DNA of 64,000 nucleotides from Butyrivibrio proteoclasticus (GCF_900115735.1 NZ_FOXO01000016.1:24871-88870), one strand, 5' to 3'; shown: positions 16,805 through 25,498, counted from the stretch's first letter. The notes: generated from the letters alone by a model not told the origin. Numbers and translations are program-made.

Positions 16805-18889
16805 TTACTCTGCCTTAAACATTACTTCGTAATGAGCCATGTTTGCGTACTGGTAGCAGTCAGCCCATACAAGACCATCTGCATAGTTCTTAAGCTTTGA
16901 GGAGATGATCTCGTAAGAATTCTCTGCCTTAAGGTATGCAATTGACCAGAGGTTCTCTTTGTGGATGTTGAAAATCTCAGCCTGATAACCATCTCTTTCA
17001 GCCTCATCAGATGTAAGACGCCACTTGTCATAGAGTTCAACAAGCTTTGCCATATCACCTGTAGGTTCAACACCCTGTGCTCCCTTAGTTGCGTAATATG
17101 TACCATACTCACCATACCATTCAGCTGCCTGAGCAATTGGAACGAATGGAGCTGCTCTATCCTTAAGTGAAGCACCGCCGATTGATGTGTGAGGTCCCAT
17201 TACAGCTACCCAGTCATTATTGTCTATAGCTTCATCAAATGCTGAAACTTCGAGATTCTTAAGTGCGCAGTTGATACCTACTGCCTTGTAGTACTGCTCG
17301 AATACAGGATAAGACTCATCAGCACCACCATCATATGCAAGGAATGTGATCATTAGGTCTGAACCATCTGCAAAATCATAGAATCCGTCAGATCCCTTTA
17401 CAAGTCCGCATCCTTCAAGAAGGCTCTGTGCCTTTTCAACATCATATTCAGTCCACTTTGTCTCCCACTCAGCGTCATAACCAACGTTGCCCTCTGCAGG
17501 AGCTGCCTGACCAGGCTCAAGGAATCCATCTGTAAGAAGCTGTGATACCTGTGCTCTGTCTACGCAGATTGACATTGCCTCACGGAAGTCCTTGTTAGCA
17601 AAAAGATCTGCATAATTCTTGTCTGTGTTTGTGTAGTTAAATGTGATCTGGTAGCTACCCCAGTTAGTTGTACCCCATTCACGGATCTCTGCTGCATCAC
17701 CAAGGTCAGCCTTTGTTGCTGCAATATCCTGCATAGCAATTGTAATGATATCAAGCTCTCCTGAACGGAACATAAGAAGATCCTGTCCATCTTCAGAAGT
17801 TGTGTTAAAGTGAAGTGCATCAACATATGGAAGCTGGTTGCCGGCTGCATCAACTTTCCAGAAGTATGGGTTACGATCCATGATGCAAAGTGTATCATCC
17901 TTTGAGCTGTTTCCGGGAACAGTTGAAAGAACGAAAGAGTTAAGTGTTGGAACTCCTGATGTATTCCAGAAGTTGTAAGCTACTGCTTTTCCTAAATCCT
18001 TAACTGTTGCTGCATCAATATTCTTTTTCTGTGCGTTTGTAAGAACTTCTTCCTCTGAGAGGCCTGTGCTCTGCCAGTACTCATTCTCAACATATGGGAA
18101 GTCCTCAGAATCAGGAATGAGGTCGCTTAAATAGTGAGCTGGAGCCCAACACCATTTAAAATCGCCGTTCTCGATGAAGTCAGCAGGATACTTGGGATTA
18201 ACGAATGTCCATGTTACTGTGTAATCATCAACCTTTTTAAGAGTTGCAAATGCGTCCTCTCCATCTACTTCTTCCTTAAGTGCTGACCAGCCGTTCTTCT
18301 TGCTGTCAAAATTTGAAAGGTGGCACATGTAGTACCAGAATGTGATATCGTCAGCTGTGAATGGCTCGCCGTCAGACCACTTCATGCCTTCTCTTAATTT
18401 GAAGGTCCATTCTGTGTAATCATCATTATGTTCAAAAGATTTAATAACGTTTGGATAATATGATCCGTCTGTGTTGTAACGGATGATAGACTCAAGAGTA
18501 GGTCTTGATAATCCCCAACCGCCGCCTGCACCTGCAAGATTGATAACCCCACCATAATTACCAATCTCAATCTTTGCACCGGTAGCATCTGCTGTCTCAA
18601 CAAAAATGTTGTCAGCATTAGGAATTCTTTCCTCTACTGCAGGAAGTGTTCCTGCTGTTACCTGCTCTGCCAGCATAGGTGCTTCTGAATAACCTGAAAT
18701 CTCTACGGCTTCTGCTGTTGTAGCCTCAGTTGCAGCAGTTTCAGCCGCTTCTGTAGAAGCCTGTGTGCTCTCTGCAGTATCCGCTGATGTGCTTGGTGTA
18801 GCTGCCCCACCACAGCCTGCAAGCATTGTTACAGATGTTGCTGCCAGGAGAACTGCAGATAATACTTTATTACTTGTACTCTTTCTCAT
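16805..18889 (-). CDS. Opp-type extracellular substrate-binding lipoprotein (SBP family 5)
   Basis: A 694-residue binding lipoprotein, longer than the usual 540-600 for OppA/DppA. Lipobox MLAGC (Cys about 26) is followed by a Ser/Thr/Glu-rich linker to about 65. Family-5 motifs include WTFKLREGMKWSDGEPFTADDI (start near 165) and DFREAMSICVDRAQV (near 430). It heads the opp operon and carries the shared upstream motif. The large size matches binding proteins of glycan-type Opp systems. Ligand unknown; co-regulation with iolD suggests a plant-derived sugar conjugate. AAGGAGGG precedes the ATG. Confidence 0.9.
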   Translation of the reverse strand: MRKSTSNKVLSAVLLAATSVTMLAGCGGAATPSTSADTAESTQASTEAAETAATEATTAEAVEISGYSEAPMLAEQVTAGTLPAVEERIPNADNIFVETADATGAKIEIGNYGGVINLAGAGGGWGLSRPTLESIIRYNTDGSYYPNVIKSFEHNDDYTEWTFKLREGMKWSDGEPFTADDITFWYYMCHLSNFDSKKNGWSALKEEVDGEDAFATLKKVDDYTVTWTFVNPKYPADFIENGDFKWCWAPAHYLSDLIPDSEDFPYVENEYWQSTGLSEEEVLTNAQKKNIDAATVKDLGKAVAYNFWNTSGVPTLNSFVLSTVPGNSSKDDTLCIMDRNPYFWKVDAAGNQLPYVDALHFNTTSEDGQDLLMFRSGELDIITIAMQDIAATKADLGDAAEIREWGTTNWGSYQITFNYTNTDKNYADLFANKDFREAMSICVDRAQVSQLLTDGFLEPGQAAPAEGNVGYDAEWETKWTEYDVEKAQSLLEGCGLVKGSDGFYDFADGSDLMITFLAYDGGADESYPVFEQYYKAVGINCALKNLEVSAFDEAIDNNDWVAVMGPHTSIGGASLKDRAAPFVPIAQAAEWYGEYGTYYATKGAQGVEPTGDMAKLVELYDKWRLTSDEAERDGYQAEIFNIHKENLWSIAYLKAENSYEIISSKLKNYADGLVWADCYQYANMAHYEVMFKAE

Positions 18890-18924
18890 ATTCCCTCCTT
18901 ATTTTGAAAACCTTCAACACCATT

Positions 18925-18996
18925 ATGATATCATTGGTTTCCTACACTATATAGCCAAAATTTTATCTTTTTTTAATAAAACATTGCATTTTTTGT
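18925..18996 (-). promoter_or_regulatory. opp operon control region with shared motif, copy 2
   Basis: Contains ACAAAAAATGCAAT (18983-18996, minus orientation), a possible -10 TATAGT (18946-18951) with no recognisable -35, and the palindrome ATGATATCAT (18925-18934) about 36 bp before the start codon. The missing -35 suggests activator dependence. Confidence 0.6.
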
Positions 18997-19035
18997 CATT
19001 CTGACATTTATTAACATTTAATTAAATTAATCTGA

Positions 19036-20190
19036 TCACGGATACATTTTGCGATAAAGACCTTTCAATACTTCAGCATCCAATTCTCTGATTGTATTAG
19101 AAGGGCTTCCACTTATCATTGCATCTTCAGCCATTTTATCTATGCTGGCATGGAACTCTTCTCTGTTTATTCCATATCCTTCAAGAGTCGGAATCTGGCA
19201 AACATCACAGATTTTTCTGATCTGTACCATAAAGGCATCTGCAGCTTTATCATCAGAGTCCTCATCAGTGGCTGCCCCTATCGCTCTTGCCATATCTGCA
19301 AATCTGTCCTTTGCGCCCTCTTTTGCATAATCAAGACAGACTCCCAAAAGCATGGCATTGGATATTCCATGAGGAACGTGGAAAAGAGCTCCAATTGGGC
19401 GGCTCATTCCATGAACAAGAGTTACACTTGAATTGTTAAACGCCATTCCTGCTTCAAGAGCCGCAATAGACATCTGTGTTCTGGCTACGTCATTTCCTCC
19501 GTCGTGATATGAAAGTGGAAGGTAGTTGAATATTCTTTTTATTGCAGATATTGCCAAGGTATCTGTCAGAGCCTGTGCTTTTCTTGATGTATAGGCTTCT
19601 ACTGCATGTGTGAGGGCATCAAGTCCTGTTGATGCAGTCATTTTAGGTGGAAGTGTAAATGTAAGCTCAGGGTCAATGATCGCTACGTCAGGAATAAGCT
19701 GAGCTCCTTTAAGAAGCATTTTTACCCCGGACTCAACATCCGAAATAATAGTGAACTGAGTGGCCTCAGAGCCTGTGCCTGCAGTTGTTGGAATGGCGAT
19801 CATCTTTGCCTTTATTCCCGAAATCTCTTTTCCCATGTAGTCGGAGATCTTGCCGGGATTAGCATCCATTGCAGCCACAGCCTTCATGATATCAAGCGCG
19901 CTTCCGCCGCCAATTCCGATGAGGAAGTCGCAGTTTTCTTTCTTATAGATAGAAAGAGCCTCGTCGATCATGATGTTTGTAGGCTCTCCAAGGAAGCTGT
20001 CAAAAATTGCATATTTTATGTTCTTTTTGGAAAGGGCATCTGTAACGATCTTTACTTTTCCGAGTTTTTCTGTGATCTGATCACAGACGATAAGTGCCTT
20101 CTCTCCGAAATTATCAACATATTTTCCTACTTCCTTAAGGCTGCCTTTTCCTGTAACTATTTTCCCCGGTACAATAAATTCTTTTGCCAT
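19036..20190 (-). CDS. Iron-containing alcohol dehydrogenase, candidate 3-oxopropanoate reductase of inositol catabolism
   Basis: A 384-residue group III Fe-ADH starting MAKEFIVPGK. It has the NAD-binding GIGGGSALD near 96, PTTAGTGSEAT near 138, and metal ligands in the LDALTHAVEAY and HGMSRPIGALFHVPHG regions. The ATG at 20190 has GAGGGGG upstream; an earlier in-frame start lies inside iolG. It is the last gene of the iolD-B-E-G operon (14-bp gap). In anaerobic inositol fermentation a malonate-semialdehyde reductase yields 3-hydroxypropionate, and this is a natural candidate because no methylmalonate-semialdehyde dehydrogenase (iolA) is present here. That role is inferred. Confidence 0.85.
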   Translation of the reverse strand: MAKEFIVPGKIVTGKGSLKEVGKYVDNFGEKALIVCDQITEKLGKVKIVTDALSKKNIKYAIFDSFLGEPTNIMIDEALSIYKKENCDFLIGIGGGSALDIMKAVAAMDANPGKISDYMGKEISGIKAKMIAIPTTAGTGSEATQFTIISDVESGVKMLLKGAQLIPDVAIIDPELTFTLPPKMTASTGLDALTHAVEAYTSRKAQALTDTLAISAIKRIFNYLPLSYHDGGNDVARTQMSIAALEAGMAFNNSSVTLVHGMSRPIGALFHVPHGISNAMLLGVCLDYAKEGAKDRFADMARAIGAATDEDSDDKAADAFMVQIRKICDVCQIPTLEGYGINREEFHASIDKMAEDAMISGSPSNTIRELDAEVLKGLYRKMYP

Positions 20191-20204
20191 AACAAAAGTC
20201 CCCC

Positions 20205-21215
20205 TCACTCTACTTCAGAAAGTTTTACTGGTCTGTGTTCTTTTACTGAAAGGTTAGCTGCCATTGCCATAAGTACAGGCTTAAGTCCATCATCGATACC
20301 AACTACTGTATCTGTGTCGTTTTCTACAGCATCGATAAATGCCTTGATTTCATCTGAATAAGCCTGCATGTATCTCTCAAGGAAGAAGAATAATGGCTTT
20401 TCACCTGTTACGCCCTGTTCGTTTGAAAGAACTACATTAGACTGTGAATCGTTGGCATTTGCGACCATTCCCTTTGAACCGAATACCTCCGCTCTCTGAT
20501 CATATCCGTATACGGACTTTCTGCAGTTATCAATAACTACAAGAGCTCCGTTTTTCATCTTGATTGTGATAACTGCGGTATCTACATCGCCTGCCTTTCC
20601 AATTTCAGGGTCAACCAAAACTGCTGACTGCACATAGATTTCCTCTGCATCACAACCGGCAAGGAATCTTGCCATGTCAAAATCGTGGATTGTCATATCC
20701 ATGAACATTCCGCCTGACACTGCAACATATGCAGGTGATGGTGGTTCAGGGTCTCTTGATGTGATCTTGATGATCTGTGGATCACCGATTTTTCCTGCTG
20801 CCACTGCTGCCTGAACAGCCTTAAAGTTATGGTCAAATCGTCTGTTGAAACCAACCTGGTACTTGAGATTTTTGCCCTTAAGTGCATCGATAACTTCGTG
20901 GATCTTGCTTACGTCATGATCGATCGGTTTTTCGCAAAAGACATGTTTTCCTGCGTTAATTGCTTCGATAGAGATAGGAGCGTGAGTATCTGTTGATGAG
21001 CAGATAAGTACTGCCTGGATCTCCGGATCGTTTATGATTTCCTTATAGTCTTTTGTAACGTTCTGTATTCCCATTCCTTTAGCCCAAGCGGCCGTCTCAT
21101 CATTCATGAAGGGATCTGCGAGGGTCTTTATCTTTGCTCCGGGAACGTTATTTGTAATGCTCTGTACATGTACCTTTCCAATTCGGCCTGCGCCGATAAT
21201 TCCAACTGTAACCAT
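20205..21215 (-). CDS. iolG: Inositol 2-dehydrogenase
   Basis: A 336-residue Gfo/Idh/MocA oxidoreductase starting MVTVGIIGAGRIGKVH (Rossmann GAGRIG). It carries the catalytic CEKPI near 96 and the GGMFMDMTIHDFDMAR signature near 170 expected of inositol dehydrogenases. It oxidises myo-inositol to scyllo-inosose with NAD. The ATG at 21215 with AAGGGG upstream is the true start; the longer open frame runs into a repeat element. It sits fourth in the iol operon, separated from iolE by 363 bp holding a long inverted repeat, an unusual interruption. Confidence 0.93.
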   Translation of the reverse strand: MVTVGIIGAGRIGKVHVQSITNNVPGAKIKTLADPFMNDETAAWAKGMGIQNVTKDYKEIINDPEIQAVLICSSTDTHAPISIEAINAGKHVFCEKPIDHDVSKIHEVIDALKGKNLKYQVGFNRRFDHNFKAVQAAVAAGKIGDPQIIKITSRDPEPPSPAYVAVSGGMFMDMTIHDFDMARFLAGCDAEEIYVQSAVLVDPEIGKAGDVDTAVITIKMKNGALVVIDNCRKSVYGYDQRAEVFGSKGMVANANDSQSNVVLSNEQGVTGEKPLFFFLERYMQAYSDEIKAFIDAVENDTDTVVGIDDGLKPVLMAMAANLSVKEHRPVKLSEVE

Positions 21216-21245
21216 TATTTTTCCCCTTTCGTTGGTTGACTGGAC

Positions 21246-21456
21246 GAAGTGTGGGCGAATGGGAAGTTGCACGGTAATAGGCGCTTTGAGGACGCTTTCG
21301 CTCCATGTGCTTCGTAGCGGTACTAATAAGCTTTCTCATCGAATATGCCCGAAGCAAGCTTCAGCATATTCGATTCGCAACCTTATAAGTGCCGACGAGC
21401 ACAAAGGCTCTCAAAGCTGCCTATTACCTATGCAACTTCTATCCGCCTCACACTTC
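21246..21456. repeat. 211-bp imperfect inverted repeat inside the iol operon
   Basis: The outer arms (about 21246-21330 and 21373-21456) are reverse complements with scattered mismatches; the ends are GAAGTGTG and CACACTTC, with matching internal blocks such as GGTAATAGGC. The centre holds a second hairpin, CGAATATGC (21340-21348) with GCATATTCG (21364-21372), plus GAAGCAAGCTTC. No coding potential supports a gene. It fills the iolG-iolE gap and resembles a MITE-like or REP-like element. Confidence 0.75.
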
Positions 21457-21577
21457 TGTTCTGTTAAAAATGTAAATGCGAACAAAGTAGTTTGCTGTTT
21501 GTACTATCTTTGAATAAAAACTGATTTTATCTTTGTTGTTTATGCTATGAATCACATATCGTTATAAGAATCTGTTC

Positions 21578-22474
21578 TTAAAGTCCTGTTTTTTCTGCTA
21601 TGTATGCTCTGGCTTTCTTTGCATATTCAAATGGATTTGCCTTAGCTGGGTCTTGTTCTGCTTCTACTACTACCCAGCCTTCGTAGCCGGATTCTTCGAG
21701 TACTTTGAAGAGTGGTGCAAAGTTTACGTCGCCATCTCCAGGTACTGTGAAGACACCTTCCCTTACTCCTTTAAGGAAGCTCCAGTTATTCTTTCTGGCT
21801 TCTTCAACTTTCGCTTTTCTTATGTCTTTTAAGTGAACATGCTTAACACGTTTTACATACTTTCTAAGAATTGGCTCCGGATCGATGCCTGCAAATGAGA
21901 GGTGGCCTGAGTCGAAGAGGAGGTAGACGAGTTCAGGATCTACCATGTCCATGAAGCGGTCTATTTCTTCCTCAGTCTGGACTACTGTGCCCATGTGATG
22001 ATGGTATGTAAGTGTCATGCCGTGTTCTTTTGCGACTTTGCCGAGGCGGTTAAGTCCGTCGGTAAGTTTTACCCATTCATCGTCGTTCATGACATACTTA
22101 TCCACAAAAATAGGCTGATCAAGTTTGCCCTGTGTGGAATAGCTCTGCTCAGAGGCTCCGATAACCTTTGCTCCGAGAGTTTTCAAGAATTCAAGCTGTG
22201 CAATAAATTCTTTTTCCACTTCTTCATATGGTTTTGTTAAAAGAAATGATGAAAACCACTGGTTACAAACCTGTATTCCCCTAAGATCCAGTGCTCTCTT
22301 TAATACTTCTGCATCCTTTGGATACTTGCTTCCAACCTCACACCCTTTAAATCCTGCAAGGGCCATTTCTGAAATGCACTGTTCAAAAGTATTCTCTTTT
22401 CCCAGATCAGGCATGTCGTCGTTGGTCCAGCCAATTGGTGCTATCCCCAAAGAAACCTTATTTTTATCTAACAT
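21578..22474 (-). CDS. iolE: Inosose dehydratase
   Basis: A 298-residue xylose-isomerase-like TIM barrel starting MLDKNKVSLGIAPIGWTNDD, a classic IolE N-terminus. Other motifs are GFKGCEVGSKYP (near 40), YHHHMGTVVQT (near 150), LFDSGHLSFAG (near 187) and HVHLKDIR (near 215). These supply the metal-binding Glu, Asp and His residues. It dehydrates scyllo-inosose to the trihydroxycyclohexanedione used by IolD. AAAGGAGAAGGG precedes the ATG. It follows iolB by 22 bp. Confidence 0.94.
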   Translation of the reverse strand: MLDKNKVSLGIAPIGWTNDDMPDLGKENTFEQCISEMALAGFKGCEVGSKYPKDAEVLKRALDLRGIQVCNQWFSSFLLTKPYEEVEKEFIAQLEFLKTLGAKVIGASEQSYSTQGKLDQPIFVDKYVMNDDEWVKLTDGLNRLGKVAKEHGMTLTYHHHMGTVVQTEEEIDRFMDMVDPELVYLLFDSGHLSFAGIDPEPILRKYVKRVKHVHLKDIRKAKVEEARKNNWSFLKGVREGVFTVPGDGDVNFAPLFKVLEESGYEGWVVVEAEQDPAKANPFEYAKKARAYIAEKTGL

Positions 22475-22496
22475 TTTCCCTTCTCCTTTAAGTTTT

Positions 22497-23276
22497 TTAC
22501 CCCTTATAGTCATATAACCAAACATACCGTTCATCATCTATTCTGTCGGTCCATGGATTGCCGGGCAGATGTCTTATCATCCAGCAGGTATACATCTGAA
22601 ATCCCGGTGCGCAGGACTGCGGATGAACTTTGCCTCCGGGAATTGCTGAAAAGCTTCCATCAACGCTCTTAAATACTTCATCTCCCACAAAGCTTGCTCC
22701 GAATCCTTCCGGACGATCAAACAGGAAATAATATGTTTCAGGCTGTGGATGAGTGTGTGGAATATACCCTGACCAGTTGCCCGGATCATTTAATACTTCT
22801 CCCAGAACCATGTTTGAATATGGCGCTGTCTCATAATCAAATGCAGTGCTCACTCTTCTCTTTGCCGTGCCCCCGAATTTATCTTTGCAGGAATAGATCC
22901 AAGGTGTGTTTTCCGGATCATAGAACTTTGCTTCAAATTCTCTTTCATTGTCAGTGCACTGAATGAGAACCTCGACGTCGCTTTCTGCCTCGATCACAAC
23001 CTTTGTGTTTTTGCAGACATGAAGAGCATATAGCCCGTCAGTAAACACGTCTTTTCTGTAAACCTCTTTTTCCTGCCCATTCCATGAGTATTTGAGCTTT
23101 CCTTTGAGCAAAAGAACTGCCATCTCCTCTTCAGGTTTAAGTAGTTCTTTTGTCTGTCCCTGTGACATGCGATAAACTCTGATGTCCATAAGCATATCTT
23201 TGTAATCATTGTCATAGGTTGTCAGGATTTTCTCACCGTTTTCGTCAAACTCAGGATATCCAAAAACTTTTCCCAT
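22497..23276 (-). CDS. iolB: 5-deoxy-glucuronate isomerase (IolB family), divergent
   Basis: A 259-residue bicupin. The metal site region reads GYIPHTHPQPETYYF near residue 176, and a second conserved block is GGKVHPQSCAPGFQMY near 220. IolB isomerises 5-deoxy-glucuronate to 5-dehydro-2-deoxy-gluconate. The loop between the histidines and the ETYY segment is shorter than in Bacillus IolB (PHKHDxDN...EETYY), so this is a divergent form. The family is related to KduI, which acts on unsaturated-uronate products, so some caution is justified. Its place between iolD and iolE makes IolB the better call. AGGGG precedes the ATG. Confidence 0.87.
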   Translation of the reverse strand: MGKVFGYPEFDENGEKILTTYDNDYKDMLMDIRVYRMSQGQTKELLKPEEEMAVLLLKGKLKYSWNGQEKEVYRKDVFTDGLYALHVCKNTKVVIEAESDVEVLIQCTDNEREFEAKFYDPENTPWIYSCKDKFGGTAKRRVSTAFDYETAPYSNMVLGEVLNDPGNWSGYIPHTHPQPETYYFLFDRPEGFGASFVGDEVFKSVDGSFSAIPGGKVHPQSCAPGFQMYTCWMIRHLPGNPWTDRIDDERYVWLYDYKG

Positions 23277-23323
23277 CTGTGTAACCCCTTCTTTCTAATC
23301 CCTTTACATATCTATGTTTTTCT

Positions 23324-25255
23324 TTAATACTTTCTTGCTTCGCGTCTGCCTTCTTCGACTTCTTTTCTGCAGTCTCTTACGCTCTTACTCTCAGAAACAG
23401 CTGCCAGTCCTACATCCCACCAGGAATCATAGCCATCAGTCATGGTCTTAGGCATTACCTTAAGATCTATGAGTGTTGAAACTTTCTGTTTCTTGGAATC
23501 CTTGAGGGCTTCTTCCAGCTCTTCCACTGTTCTTACTGTGTAAGTCTTAAGTCCATAGCCTTTTCCGATCATTGCATAGTCGATTGGAATAAGGTCTCCG
23601 GAGAGCTTTCCATTTTTGTCTCTATAACGGAACTCTGTTGCAATTGAGCCCATACCATGAGTCATTTCAAGGTTGTTGATGCAGCCAAAGCCGCAGTTAT
23701 CAAATACGAGGATGTTTATCTTGGCTCTTTCCTGCATAGCTGTCGCAATCTCACTGTGAAGCATGAGGAAACTTCCATCTCCAAGGAATGTGTAAACTTC
23801 CTTTTTAGGATCTGCAAGTCTTACGCCGAGAGCTCCGGCAACTTCATATCCCATGCAGGAATATCCGTATTCTGCGTGATATCCGCACCTTTCGTCTGTG
23901 GTCCACATTCTCTGAAGATCACTTGGAAGTGAACCGCCGGCTGTCACTATTGTTGCGTTCTCGTCTATGCATCTTCTGACTGTAGCAATCGCCGCCGTCT
24001 GAGTCAGAGTTGCCTTTGTAAGTTCATGGAACTCAGGAAGTGTTCTTGGATCGCGAGCCTCGATCATTGGCTTAAACTTAGGGCCTGTATAAACAATTCC
24101 GCCAAGTCGCTCCATCTCTTTGTCCCATTTAGCTTTTGCAGTTTTTATCTCATCTTTATAGGCACTCTTATATTTGCTCTTTGAAAGCTCTTTTATCACC
24201 AAAAGAAGTGTCTCGTTTAAGTCGCCAACTGCCTTTGTAGCATCCATCTTGTAAGCATCAAAGCGGTTTACATTTATGGTCACAACCTCAGCGCCCTGGT
24301 TAAACTGCCTTTTTGAACCTGTTGTGAAATCTGATAGCCTTGTTCCAAGCGCGATGATAAGATCAGCTTTTTTGGCGATCTGGTTTGCTGCTGAAGTACC
24401 GGTTACTCCTATTCCTCCAAGGCACATAGGATCTGAGGACTTGCAGGCACTCTTTCCTGACTGAGTCTCTCCAAATGGAATGTTAAAAGAGTTGCAGAAT
24501 TTCTCTATTGTTTCGCCAGCTTCCGAGTACTTGGCTCCGCCGCCAACTACTACGAGTGGCTTCTTTGCCTTTTTTATCTTCTCAACAACATCAGCTACTT
24601 CTTCTGAAGCTGCTGCCTGTCTAACAATTCTGTGAACTCTCTTTTTAAAGAAGTACTCCGGATAATCATAAGCTTCTCCCTCTATATCCTGAGGAAGTGC
24701 AATGCAGACAGCGCCGGTCTGAGCCGGGTCTGTCAAAACTCTCATGGCGCTTATCATAGCTGTCATAAGCTGCTCAGGTCTGTTTATTCTGTCCCAGTAC
24801 TTGCACACTGGCTTAAATGCATCATTGGTTGTAACAGCTAAAGATGTGTCTATTTCAAGCTGCTGTAAAACAGGATCAGGCTGCCTTGACGCAAAAGTGT
24901 CCGCCGGAAAAACCAAAAGCGGAATATGATTAACAGTAGCATCAGCGCAGGCTGTAACCATATTTGCAGCACCGGGGCCAACGCTTGATGAACATGCGAT
25001 AATCTTTCTGCGATTGTTTTGCTTTGCAAATGCGCAGGCGGTATGGCACATCCCCTGCTCATTTCTCCCCTGAAATACCTTTAACTTTCCCGGATTCTGA
25101 TCAAGGGCTTCCCCAAGCCCTACCGCGATTCCGTGTCCGAATATAGTAAAAATCCCTTCTACAAACTTTGTCTCTTTTCCATCAAAAGAAACATACTGCT
25201 GGTCAAGGAATCTCACCAGCGCCTGTGCTGTCGTCAGCTTAACTGTCTTCTCCAT
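23324..25255 (-). CDS. iolD: 3D-(3,5/4)-trihydroxycyclohexane-1,2-dione hydrolase
   Basis: A 643-residue thiamine-diphosphate enzyme of the acetolactate-synthase fold. It has an N-terminal Pyr domain (FGHGIAVGLGEAL near 37, QGRNEQGMCHTA near 62), a central domain, and a C-terminal PP domain (GDGSFLMLHSEI near 500, FDNCGFGCINNLEM). IolD hydrolyses the ring of the diketone to 5-deoxy-glucuronate. The ATG at 25255 has AAGGAGAAGG immediately before it; a longer frame lacks a ribosome site. It is first in the operon iolD-B-E-G-ADH, behind a structured control region shared with the PHP gene at 38.4 kb. Confidence 0.96.
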   Translation of the reverse strand: MEKTVKLTTAQALVRFLDQQYVSFDGKETKFVEGIFTIFGHGIAVGLGEALDQNPGKLKVFQGRNEQGMCHTACAFAKQNNRRKIIACSSSVGPGAANMVTACADATVNHIPLLVFPADTFASRQPDPVLQQLEIDTSLAVTTNDAFKPVCKYWDRINRPEQLMTAMISAMRVLTDPAQTGAVCIALPQDIEGEAYDYPEYFFKKRVHRIVRQAAASEEVADVVEKIKKAKKPLVVVGGGAKYSEAGETIEKFCNSFNIPFGETQSGKSACKSSDPMCLGGIGVTGTSAANQIAKKADLIIALGTRLSDFTTGSKRQFNQGAEVVTINVNRFDAYKMDATKAVGDLNETLLLVIKELSKSKYKSAYKDEIKTAKAKWDKEMERLGGIVYTGPKFKPMIEARDPRTLPEFHELTKATLTQTAAIATVRRCIDENATIVTAGGSLPSDLQRMWTTDERCGYHAEYGYSCMGYEVAGALGVRLADPKKEVYTFLGDGSFLMLHSEIATAMQERAKINILVFDNCGFGCINNLEMTHGMGSIATEFRYRDKNGKLSGDLIPIDYAMIGKGYGLKTYTVRTVEELEEALKDSKKQKVSTLIDLKVMPKTMTDGYDSWWDVGLAAVSESKSVRDCRKEVEEGRREARKY

Positions 25256-25317
25256 AACCTTCTCCTTATAAAAAGCTATACCCACCAATTGCACTGCACC
25301 ACTTCCTCATGTTTTAC

Positions 25318-25498
25318 GGGCTTCAAAGTAATAATGCTTATCATGCAAGCATGAACGCATTACAGCTTTTATCCCCTATTATCAAAAAATGTATGATACA
25401 GAGCAAAATTTATCTCCATATCATACATTTTATTTTTATTTTATAGCATTATCTACGCGGTTTTTATTTATAGCCTTATAAAATATTGCATTTTTTGT
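25318..25498 (-). promoter_or_regulatory. Structured control region of the iol operon, homologous to 40219-40402
   Basis: Reading down the minus strand: motif ACAAAAAATGCAAT (25498-25485); a block ending CCGCGTAGATAATGC (25446-25467); -10-like TATAAA (25440-25445) without a good -35; a 13-bp-arm inverted repeat AAAATGTATGATA (25431-25419) / TATCATACATTTT (25398-25386), followed by more T; and a hairpin at 25362-25332 with TCATGC/GCATGA core. The same elements in the same order and nearly the same spacing precede the PHP gene. Promoter, operator or leader RNA are all possible. Confidence 0.7.

Noticed and set aside
21106..21513. Plus-strand frame across the inverted repeat and the iolG start
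   Set aside because: Its sequence follows the palindrome and antisense iolG; no protein-like pattern.
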